A stretch of DNA of 25,825 nucleotides, taken from positions 1-25,825 of the IMG/VR virus record IMGVR_UViG_3300017917_003501; one strand, written 5' to 3'. Position numbers and translations under genes: made by a program. This DNA comes from a virus. The notes beneath the pieces are model-generated. The model was given only the letters and a program-made list of their open reading frames with translations, was not told the origin of the DNA and made no database searches. Of this stretch, positions 8,093-15,981 are shown in pieces (position 1 is the first letter of the stretch; every line of letters begins with the position of its first letter).

Positions 8093-8104
8093 TAGTAATT
8101 ACTA
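8093..8104. repeat. Perfect 12-base palindrome before the 8108 gene
   Basis: TAGTAATTACTA reads the same on both strands. It sits between the ATATTTATA box and the start codon at 8108, ending 3 bases before the ATG. It could bind a dimeric protein or form a weak hairpin in the leader. In A/T-rich sequence it may also be chance. Confidence 0.4.
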
Positions 8105-8107
8105 ACT

Positions 8108-9214
8108 ATGGCAATCTATAAAATATTCCCTGAAAAGAGTGCTACTCTATATTCATTCTATCCAACTGTTAATACAGGGTTAGACGAAATATTAGAGATT
8201 AGTACCTATTATTCAATTAATGGTACCGATGAAGTGTCACGTGCCGTTATTAAATTCCCTTCTGCTCAAATAAACGAAGTACTTGCTAGTAAAGTAGGTA
8301 ATGATAATTTTGATGTATATTTAAAGTTATATTTAGCTAACGCTTCATCTGTACCTTTAGACTATACTTTATACTCACACCCATTAGCATCTGATTGGAA
8401 CATGGGTACAGGTAGATTAGGTAATGTACCTAATACTGTGGATGGTGTAAGTTGGAAATATATAGATCAAGATAGTGGTAGCAGATGGTTTACTAATGGA
8501 TCCTTCCCAAATCAAACAACAGGTTCTTATGTAAGTAGCAGCAGTGCAACCGCTGGTGGTGGTTTATGGTATTCAGGATCTATATATGAGGCTTCCCAAT
8601 CATTTACTTTTTCAACTTCAAAAGATATTGAATTAAAGGTAACAAATGCTGTAAGTGCAAGCTACACGGGAATTATACCTAATTATGGTTTTATTTTAAA
8701 ACATAGTTCATCTATAGAATTTACAACAGCTTCAAAATTTGAAACAAAATACTTCTCAGGAAATACTCATACAATTTATCCTCCATGTTTAGAAATAAGA
8801 TGGAATGATTCAATATATACTGGTTCTTTAAATGTTGTTACTTCATCACAATTTGTTGTTACTCTAGGTAATAATAAAAATGAATATCAACAAGATTCAG
8901 TACAAAGATTTAGAGTAAATGTTAGAGATCAATTCCCAACAAGAAAATTTCAAACAACGTCTCTTTATTTAGATAATAAAGCTTTACCTTCTTCTTCATA
9001 TTGGTCAATAAAGGACTTGGATACTGAGGAAATTGTCGTAGATTACGACACGAATTACACTAAGATTAGTTGTGATTCAAACGGTAATTATTTTGATGTT
9101 TACATGAATGGCTTAGAACCTGAACGTTATTATAAATTACTATTTAAAACAGTATTGTCTGATGGTGAAACTATCATTTCAGATAACAATTATTATTTTA
9201 AAGTTATAAGATAA
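8108..9214 (+). CDS. Virion structural protein with DNRLRE-like N-terminal domain
   Basis: This 368-residue beta-rich protein has no membrane segment. The N-terminus (YKIFPEKSATLYSFYPTVNTG, then DEILEIST and SRAVIKFP) has the pattern of DNRLRE-type beta-sandwich domains, in which a sequence starting with 'ATLYS' is followed by a strand and a conserved aromatic. That domain appears to run to about residue 215. The C-terminal part (about 235-368, with VQRFRVNVRDQFP and EPERYYKLLFKT) looks like a second, fibronectin-like beta domain. It lies after the wedge genes and overlaps the next gene as TAATG, so it is likely a baseplate- or tail-attached protein. The exact role is not known. Confidence 0.7.
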   Translation: MAIYKIFPEKSATLYSFYPTVNTGLDEILEISTYYSINGTDEVSRAVIKFPSAQINEVLASKVGNDNFDVYLKLYLANASSVPLDYTLYSHPLASDWNMGTGRLGNVPNTVDGVSWKYIDQDSGSRWFTNGSFPNQTTGSYVSSSSATAGGGLWYSGSIYEASQSFTFSTSKDIELKVTNAVSASYTGIIPNYGFILKHSSSIEFTTASKFETKYFSGNTHTIYPPCLEIRWNDSIYTGSLNVVTSSQFVVTLGNNKNEYQQDSVQRFRVNVRDQFPTRKFQTTSLYLDNKALPSSSYWSIKDLDTEEIVVDYDTNYTKISCDSNGNYFDVYMNGLEPERYYKLLFKTVLSDGETIISDNNYYFKVIR

Positions 9215-9561
9215 TGTCTCGTATACCATTAGAGAAAACAGTATTTGATAAAGATGCTTTCGATAAAGTAGTTAATAGGCAATTTAGCCAATTACCTCCT
9301 GCCGTTCAGGTAGATACACAGGATGCTGCTACACCATCTTTTACAATAGAAGATTTTTTAGCTTTGTTTAATTCTTTGTATGATCTTCTACCAGAAGATA
9401 TTTTAAGACAGTTATTAGAAAGAATAGCAGGTACTTTAGAAGTAAGAATAGATGATACAGATATTCAAGCATTATTAGATGAAATTACTTCATTAAGACA
9501 ACAATTAGTAGAAATACAAACCACAGTGAACGCTGCAAGACAGGGTTCTCAACAGCAATAA
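9214..9561 (+). CDS. Small coiled-coil structural protein
   Basis: This is a 115-residue acidic protein that I do not recognise. The first 55 residues are mixed with an Asp/Phe-rich stretch. Residues 56-80 hold a helical segment (LPEDILRQLLERIAG), and residues 85-110 form a Leu/Gln-rich coiled coil (LLDEITSLRQQLVEIQ) suited to trimer or dimer formation. It is coupled to the previous gene by a TAATG overlap and precedes the 1566-residue protein by 4 bases. The pattern suggests a small oligomerising partner of the neighbouring virion proteins, which is inference. Confidence 0.7.
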   Translation: MSRIPLEKTVFDKDAFDKVVNRQFSQLPPAVQVDTQDAATPSFTIEDFLALFNSLYDLLPEDILRQLLERIAGTLEVRIDDTDIQALLDEITSLRQQLVEIQTTVNAARQGSQQQ

Positions 9562-9565
9562 GATA

Positions 9566-12500
9566 ATGGCAGATAATATTAAAATAGTAGGTAGTATTTT
9601 AAATACAAGTCAAGTTTCACGTTATGAAACAGATGACTTAAGATTAATTACTTCTTTAAATATTAAAAAAAGTTTTGATCCTTTTAATGATTATATAGAA
9701 TATCATGTTTATGATATTACAAGCAACCCTTTAGAGGACAATTACAATTATCGTAGCTATAAATTACCTACAGATGAAGCACTAAATCCAGGTGTAACTC
9801 CTGATTTAAATACAACAAATCAAACTGCTACAGGTGAACAAGTAGGTACTGTATCTAATTTAAGTACAACTTCTTCTACATATCCTATTATTGAAATTGA
9901 TCCTGTACAGGATTTACAAAATTTAGGATATTCATCAGGTGAATTTAAGGTTCAATATAATATATTTAAAAATAAAATTTCAAGTTATCCATCAGCAGAA
10001 TTATTTATTAAAGAAATTTCTCCTGATAGAACAGAAATTAGAGTTGGATCTGTTGTTTTAACTAATGATCAAATTGAAACAGGTTCTCTTGCTTTAATTG
10101 AATCCTATACTACATCTTCAATTTTTGATCCTTTCCTTTTAAATTTTGGTAACAATATACAAGAACTTGTTACTAATGTTGTTTTAAATAAAGTTGATAG
10201 TGGGTATGAAATATTATTTAAATTATATAATGAATTAGATTCAACAATAGTTGAAAAGTCATCATTATGGGTAGTAGAAGAAATTTCTACACCTTATATT
10301 TTTGATATTAATCTTGATGCAATATTATCTGCACCAACAGGTAGTATTTTAAAAGGACCTAATTTTAGTAATATATCTAATTTTGGGTTAAATTCAACAG
10401 ACGGACCTTATGAAAATCAATTCTCAAATGATCAAGAAGGATTATTTAAATTAAATAATTCTCAAAGTATTGATATTAATATAAATTACGGCGGAAACGG
10501 AAGTGGTGAAAGTGGGTTTGGTAGTTTTGTAACGTTTGGATCTGCTTTGTCACGTGTACAAAATTTCTATACTAAGGTTCAACAAATTGAAACTTATAAT
10601 AACCTTATATCTCAATACCCAACTTATAATTTAGTAAGTGGTAGTTTTTCAGGTAGTTTTTCTAGTAGTTTACAAGCAGAAATAAACACATTATCAGCTA
10701 GTATTAATAGTATTATTTCTAATTTTGATGGATTTGAAAATTATTTATATTTTGAATCAGGTAGTTTAGTTTCAACTACACAATATGGAATAACTCCTTA
10801 TCCTAAATCTAGTAGTTCTAAACCATATATTTTATTATCTACATCATCATCAGAAGCGGGTATTTGGTACGCTTCTTCATCCCTAAATGCTGAAGACTAT
10901 GATCTAAATAACGTTGATTATTTTAAATATTCAGTACCAGGCTATGTAGTAGATGACCCAAATAATACCAATTATGTAACTTTCCTAAATATGATGGGTC
11001 AGTTCTTTGATAATATTTGGATTTATATTAAATCAATCCCAGAAGTAAATTTAGCTAATAATAATTTAGAGATTGGTATTTCTAAAGATCTTGTATACAA
11101 TATGTTACAATCTTTAGGAGTAAGTGTTTTTAATAGTTTTGGTAATCAAAACATTGCTAATTATTTATTAGGTGCCAATACAGGTAGTGCTTCATATAGT
11201 GGTTATTTAGATGATTTTTCTGCTACAGGTAGTTATATAAACAATATATCTAAAAAAGATATTTTAGCAGAATCCTATAAACGTATTTATCATAATTTGC
11301 CTTTATTATTACAACGTAAAGGTACAGTTGCTGGTTTAAGAACATTACTATCTACATTTGGTATATCAAACCAAGACTACTATGCAATTTCTGGTTCTAC
11401 TTATTATACTCCTACAGGAAGTGCCTTAACAAGTAGTGTATTAAATGTAAAAGAATATGGTGGGTCTACAACTGAAGGTTTATTAGCAGGATATAATAAT
11501 GATAAAGTTAGAATTGTTGATAATGTTACTGCAAGTGTAGTTGGCACTTTTGGAAACGTATTGTCTCCTTATACAAGTATATTACAATACACAACTGCCT
11601 CTTCTAACTTTAGAACAGCAGATGAACATTATGTTGATATATCTTTTTCTCCACAAACACAATTAGATACTTATGTTTCTAAATCTATTGCTTCTGTTAA
11701 CACTAACTGGTCAATAGATGATTATATTGGAGATCCTAGACAATTATATAGTGGTTCTTATGAAAATTTAGACGCTCAAAGACAAATTTATTTTGTTGAG
11801 GGAACTGGTTCATATGCTGGATTTACAGGTTCACTTTTAGATTATAATGGGTTCATTCGCTTAATTCAGTTCTTCGATAACTCAATGTTTAAAATGTTAG
11901 AAGATTATGTTCCTGCAAGAACTAGTCTTTCAACAGGTGTTACTATTAATTCTCCTGTTTTAGAGAGAAATAAATGGTCTTATGCTCGCCCTAATCAAAC
12001 ATCAAATGAACAAGTAAAAGAAGGAAGCATAATGGAACCTTCTTTATCAGCAGTATATAATGATTTCTTTTATAATTTGTCAGGTAGTAAAGTAGCTTAT
12101 TATGATGGAGAAATTCCAGGATCAGAAATTAATGTATATGATGATTATTTTGTAACAAGTAATAAAAACCCTTGGCTAAATAATTTACAATATACTTCTT
12201 CAATATATTCTGATTTTCAAGTCTCATCACAAAATCCTTTCCCTGTATTTGGATATAAAACTATTTATGAAACAAGTACCAGTTTAGCTCCTTTTGTTGA
12301 TGGTGATGCAACATCTTCATTTAATATAAATCCATCAACTGCTTCTTTAGAAGTAAACGGTATTACTTTTATAATGACAGGAAGTACAAAACCAACAAAT
12401 ACTTCAGAAATAATTTATGTTTCAACAGGCTCAACTTTTGAAGATTCTTTATTAAATTTTTCAGTAACTTTAAATTATAGTAGATCATTATCACCGTATA

Positions 12501-14266
12501 AAAATTATTTACAAAATGTTTCCTCTAGTTTATCTGCTTCAGGTTTATTATATACAGTAGGTACTTATGGCACATTACCAGGCAATGCAAAACCAAAAAT
12601 GCCTGATTATAATGACTTTATACATTCAGATTTTAACGTAATGTTAAATAATGTATCTACTAGTTTGTATTCAAAATCAAGAAAAACATTAGAAATATCA
12701 GGCAGTTCTCAAATGATGATTGGTAGTGGATCTTCCCCATTATTAGTAACAGCTTCATTACAAGATTCTTATCTGTCATTATATTCATATGTACTTCCAC
12801 GTTATAGTGGTTCTAAAACAATTAGTAGTAAATATAACACATATACTAATGGAGATCAATCTTATGGTAAAACGGCTGCTATTGACCAATATGTTAGAAA
12901 ATTTGGATTATTTACACAGATTGTAAGTAGTTCTTTTTTCGCTAGTCGTAATTTAACTTCATTGAAATATTTAGTAGATGAAAGTGGTAGTTTAACTGAA
13001 TTAAGTCAATTACCAACTGGAAGTATAGACAGCCATTGGGCTGAAGTTCAAAATACTTTTAAGTTAGGAAAAACAACTACTGTAGCATTATTTGATAATC
13101 AACAATATAGTAACCAAAAAACTACAGATGGTCCTAAATCTTTATTTGATAGTGGTTATTCTTATTATCCAACATTGTATTATAGCGGGTCTGATCAAAA
13201 ATTATATTTTAGATATGTTGGTAAAGGTACAGCAATTTTATTTGAAACAAATAATGGGGGTGGATTTATAAATGGATCTACTACAAATAGATATTCTCCT
13301 ACTGCTAGTTTCATATATAGAATATTTGATGATGTAAATACTTCTTTTGATGGTACTAGTTACTTTACTCTAGGAACTAATAGTTTCCCAACATATAGTG
13401 TACCTCAGTCTACCAATATGTATTTTTCAGCTAACTTTGGAATAGATTTCGCATATACTTCTTCTGCACAAACAGCAACATATACCTTTAGTATTGTATC
13501 TGGAAGTACTACACTTGCCTCTCAGTCAAAATCATTTACATCTGCTCCAGGTGCTTTATCAACTACTTTTGAATTTAATGTAACAAGTTCATTTAAAGAC
13601 TTTAATCCAGGAGACCAGATATATTTTAAATTACAACAAGTAACTTCTTCAAATGTTTATACTGCTTCTATACTTAATACTGGGGATAAAACACCATACA
13701 CTGGTTTAAGAAATGTTATAGGTACCTCAACTCTTGGAATTAATCCTTTTGCATCATCATCCGCTGGTCAATTTATATCAGCTTCTAATGGTGTTGATGA
13801 ATTGTATTTTAATAGAAGTTTAACAGGATTTAAAGATTATCTTTATTTACCTGAAACTAGTTCTGCAGCATTACATAGTTCTTATGGTAACGTAGATTAT
13901 ACTTTTTCACCTAAGGTTGGAGATGTGATTCTTCTTTATTATAATAACGGTACTCAAGTACAAGAACTTAATGTAATAACAGCTGGTATTATTCCGAACG
14001 GTTCGGTTTTTGCTATCAAAGTATCACCTAACTTAGTAAGTAATTTAGCAATACCTGCTTATAGTAATGGAACAATTAGTAAAGTAGTAATATTATCTAA
14101 AATTCCAGATGAAACAAACATTAATCTAGTATTTGATAAAGAAGATGGTCGAACTTCATATGGTTTTGTTATTCCTGAAAATTTATCACCAGAAATATTA
14201 AAAAATATTGATGTAATAACTAGACAGGTAAAACAAAAATTATTAAGTAGCGGAAACGCAGTATAA
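9566..14266 (+). CDS. Giant baseplate/tail protein with tail-protein-I-like section
   Basis: At 1566 residues this is the largest gene in the window. The N-terminal third (1-460) is beta-rich and Ser/Thr/Asn-rich. Residues about 472-495 (FLNMMGQFFDNIWIYI) and about 565-600 (ESYKRIYHNLPLLLQRKGT, then GLRTLLSTFGI) match the conserved pair of helical motifs found in large phage tail proteins related to P2 gpI, the wedge protein that joins fibres to the baseplate. About 770-805 (MFKMLEDYVPARTSLSTGV, PVLERNKW) is a second conserved motif of the same proteins. The rest (810-1566) is beta-rich with many SGS and SSS runs. It probably fills the role of T4 gp7/gp10 at the baseplate edge. The motif identification is from memory of the families. 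Confidence 0.75.
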   Translation: MADNIKIVGSILNTSQVSRYETDDLRLITSLNIKKSFDPFNDYIEYHVYDITSNPLEDNYNYRSYKLPTDEALNPGVTPDLNTTNQTATGEQVGTVSNLSTTSSTYPIIEIDPVQDLQNLGYSSGEFKVQYNIFKNKISSYPSAELFIKEISPDRTEIRVGSVVLTNDQIETGSLALIESYTTSSIFDPFLLNFGNNIQELVTNVVLNKVDSGYEILFKLYNELDSTIVEKSSLWVVEEISTPYIFDINLDAILSAPTGSILKGPNFSNISNFGLNSTDGPYENQFSNDQEGLFKLNNSQSIDININYGGNGSGESGFGSFVTFGSALSRVQNFYTKVQQIETYNNLISQYPTYNLVSGSFSGSFSSSLQAEINTLSASINSIISNFDGFENYLYFESGSLVSTTQYGITPYPKSSSSKPYILLSTSSSEAGIWYASSSLNAEDYDLNNVDYFKYSVPGYVVDDPNNTNYVTFLNMMGQFFDNIWIYIKSIPEVNLANNNLEIGISKDLVYNMLQSLGVSVFNSFGNQNIANYLLGANTGSASYSGYLDDFSATGSYINNISKKDILAESYKRIYHNLPLLLQRKGTVAGLRTLLSTFGISNQDYYAISGSTYYTPTGSALTSSVLNVKEYGGSTTEGLLAGYNNDKVRIVDNVTASVVGTFGNVLSPYTSILQYTTASSNFRTADEHYVDISFSPQTQLDTYVSKSIASVNTNWSIDDYIGDPRQLYSGSYENLDAQRQIYFVEGTGSYAGFTGSLLDYNGFIRLIQFFDNSMFKMLEDYVPARTSLSTGVTINSPVLERNKWSYARPNQTSNEQVKEGSIMEPSLSAVYNDFFYNLSGSKVAYYDGEIPGSEINVYDDYFVTSNKNPWLNNLQYTSSIYSDFQVSSQNPFPVFGYKTIYETSTSLAPFVDGDATSSFNINPSTASLEVNGITFIMTGSTKPTNTSEIIYVSTGSTFEDSLLNFSVTLNYSRSLSPYKNYLQNVSSSLSASGLLYTVGTYGTLPGNAKPKMPDYNDFIHSDFNVMLNNVSTSLYSKSRKTLEISGSSQMMIGSGSSPLLVTASLQDSYLSLYSYVLPRYSGSKTISSKYNTYTNGDQSYGKTAAIDQYVRKFGLFTQIVSSSFFASRNLTSLKYLVDESGSLTELSQLPTGSIDSHWAEVQNTFKLGKTTTVALFDNQQYSNQKTTDGPKSLFDSGYSYYPTLYYSGSDQKLYFRYVGKGTAILFETNNGGGFINGSTTNRYSPTASFIYRIFDDVNTSFDGTSYFTLGTNSFPTYSVPQSTNMYFSANFGIDFAYTSSAQTATYTFSIVSGSTTLASQSKSFTSAPGALSTTFEFNVTSSFKDFNPGDQIYFKLQQVTSSNVYTASILNTGDKTPYTGLRNVIGTSTLGINPFASSSAGQFISASNGVDELYFNRSLTGFKDYLYLPETSSAALHSSYGNVDYTFSPKVGDVILLYYNNGTQVQELNVITAGIIPNGSVFAIKVSPNLVSNLAIPAYSNGTISKVVILSKIPDETNINLVFDKEDGRTSYGFVIPENLSPEILKNIDVITRQVKQKLLSSGNAV
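13994..14011 (+). other. Terminator-like hairpin inside the 1566-residue gene
   Basis: CCGAA, a three-base loop and TTCGG form a perfect G/C-rich stem (13994-14006), followed by five T residues (14007-14011). It lies about 260 bases before the end of the gene and is unusual in such A/T-rich DNA. It could act as a weak intragenic terminator or simply reflect the codons used for Pro-Asn-Gly-Ser-Val. Confidence 0.3.
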
Positions 14267-14282
14267 AATTTAACAAATCAAT

Positions 14283-14291
14283 ATATTTATA
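14283..14291 (+). promoter_or_regulatory. ATATTTATA box (candidate late promoter)
   Basis: This is the same 9-mer, 21 bases before the ATG at 14313, in the 46-base gap after the giant tail gene. It would serve the three virion genes from 14313 to 18375. Promoter activity is inferred. Confidence 0.42.
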
Positions 14292-14312
14292 GTATATACA
14301 ACATAAAGAACT

Positions 14313-14978
14313 ATGGCAATTTTAAATCCTACATTCGTAACAGTAGATGCAATATTAACCACTAAGGGCCGTGAATTATTGGCTCGTAACGATGGTTCAT
14401 TTCAAATCACCCAATTCTCATTAGCTGATGATGAAATTGATTATACTTTGTATAATCCAAATCACCCATCAGGATCTGCTTACTACGGTGAAGCAATTGA
14501 AAATATGCCTGTAATTGAAGCTATTCCTGATGATTCACAAATCATGAGATATAAGTTGGTAACATTACCTCGTGGTACGTCACGTTTACCAGTTATTAAT
14601 GTTGGATATAGCAGCATTACTTTACGTCAAGGTGCTTCATTAACAATTACTCCACAAACACTTAACTATTTAGGCGCTACAAGTACATTTGAAGCAAACG
14701 GGTATGTTATAACTGTTTCGGATTCAAGATTATTATCTTCATTCGCAGGAACAGGTATCACAGTAACAACACCAGGAATTACAGGTTTAAATACAACTTC
14801 AGGTGCTGTTTTATCATCAAGCCAAATTGGTACTTCATTTACAATAACAGGCACTACAATTAATACTTTATTTGGAACTAGTTTGTCTACCTTAACAACT
14901 ACACTTACCGTGATTGGTAGAGATAGTGGTGCTAGAATTACTATACCATTAAACATTCAAAAAGTAGCCACAGTTTAA
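14313..14978 (+). CDS. Virion structural protein with Ig-like C-terminal domain
   Basis: This 221-residue protein has two parts. Residues 1-95 carry a block that I associate with structural proteins of marine T4-like phages (ILTTKGRELLARNDGSF, FSLADDEIDYTLYNP, MRYKLVTLPRGT). Residues about 96-221 form an all-beta, Thr/Ser-rich domain that looks like a bacterial Ig-like fold (INVGYSSITLRQGASLTI to the end). There is no membrane segment. It follows an ATATTTATA box and sits between large tail proteins. An attachment protein for fibres or a tail-surface decoration is plausible. I cannot assign it to a T4 gene. Confidence 0.7.
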   Translation: MAILNPTFVTVDAILTTKGRELLARNDGSFQITQFSLADDEIDYTLYNPNHPSGSAYYGEAIENMPVIEAIPDDSQIMRYKLVTLPRGTSRLPVINVGYSSITLRQGASLTITPQTLNYLGATSTFEANGYVITVSDSRLLSSFAGTGITVTTPGITGLNTTSGAVLSSSQIGTSFTITGTTINTLFGTSLSTLTTTLTVIGRDSGARITIPLNIQKVATV

Positions 14979-14991
14979 AATAATATAAATA

Positions 14992-15975
14992 ATGTCATTT
15001 ACAAGATATAATACAGACGATTCAGTAGTAAGCGCCGAAACAGTAGTGCGTGGTTTATGGAGTGGAGATAACTACACTTTAAATTCATTTTTTACGTCTA
15101 GTAACTACACAGAATATTATGTAGATATTTACGATAGTAACTTTAATACTTCAATATCTTCATCTGTTCAATTTAGCTTACAGTTTGGTAATATTAATGG
15201 CTCTGGTTCAGCTCCTATAAACCCTTCAGTTGTAGGTTATAGTCCATCTCGTGTTGTTTACGGACAATATAGAAATTTAGTTTACGGAACTGAAACAACA
15301 AACTTCAGTTTTGATGGTGGTTCTACAACATCAGATTCTATTTATGTAATTAACGTTGCTAGAGCTCGTTATAAAGAAGCTTTATTACCTGGTTCTTTAA
15401 ATTTAACTTTAACTGGAGCTAGTGGTTCATTTAAATATACAGATGATAGTGGTACTACAAATTTAACTCGTTTTATTGGTGAAAATAGATATTTTAATAT
15501 CATTAGTGGAAGTGATGGTTCTTATTACACATCAGGAACTCCATCTAAATATTATGGTTTATTCTTCCCAGATTTAGACATTATTGTTTTTGATGCTAAC
15601 GCATTAACAGGTAGCATGACTCCAGGTATTGCTTATTCAACATCAACTTCTACAGTTTATAATAACTTAAATTTGTGGAGAGCAATGCAATCAGGTAGTT
15701 CTAATTTCCAAATGAAATCATCTGAAACTGTATCAGCTCGTTATTTCTTTACTCGTGTTAAGAATAATGAATATAATTACACTACTAACCCATCTATTAT
15801 AGATGAGAATGGTAATTTATTATATACTACATTAGTAAATAATCCACAAACATACGTTACAACAGTAGGTATGTATAACGATAATAACGAATTATTAGCA
15901 GTAGCTAAATTATCAAAACCGTTAGTAAAAGATTTTACTAAAGAAGCATTAATCAGAGTGAAGTTAGATTACTAA
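14992..15975 (+). CDS. Virion/baseplate structural protein with conserved C-terminal module
   Basis: This 327-residue beta-rich, Ser/Thr/Tyr/Asn-rich protein has no membrane segment. Near the C-terminus is a compact module with NEYNYTTNPSI and MYNDNNELLAVAKLSKPL (residues 294-311), ending in a conserved RVKLDY. The same module makes up most of the 108-residue protein at 24925-25251, so the two are paralogous. The gene starts 13 bases after its neighbour, with TATAAATA abutting the ATG. Its place between fibre-type proteins suggests a baseplate or fibre-network component. The exact role is unknown. Confidence 0.7.
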   Translation: MSFTRYNTDDSVVSAETVVRGLWSGDNYTLNSFFTSSNYTEYYVDIYDSNFNTSISSSVQFSLQFGNINGSGSAPINPSVVGYSPSRVVYGQYRNLVYGTETTNFSFDGGSTTSDSIYVINVARARYKEALLPGSLNLTLTGASGSFKYTDDSGTTNLTRFIGENRYFNIISGSDGSYYTSGTPSKYYGLFFPDLDIIVFDANALTGSMTPGIAYSTSTSTVYNNLNLWRAMQSGSSNFQMKSSETVSARYFFTRVKNNEYNYTTNPSIIDENGNLLYTTLVNNPQTYVTTVGMYNDNNELLAVAKLSKPLVKDFTKEALIRVKLDY

Positions 15976-15981
15976 TCATGT

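Noticed and set aside
14666-14956. Minus-strand frame of 96 residues rich in Val
   Set aside because: It lies wholly inside the well-supported gene at 14313-14978, on the opposite strand, with a Val-rich composition that mirrors Thr-rich codons.
14984-14991. TATAAATA, the T4 late-promoter core, on the + strand
   Set aside because: It abuts the ATG at 14992, leaving no room for a transcript start before the gene, and only this single gap copy was noticed. Not called as a promoter.
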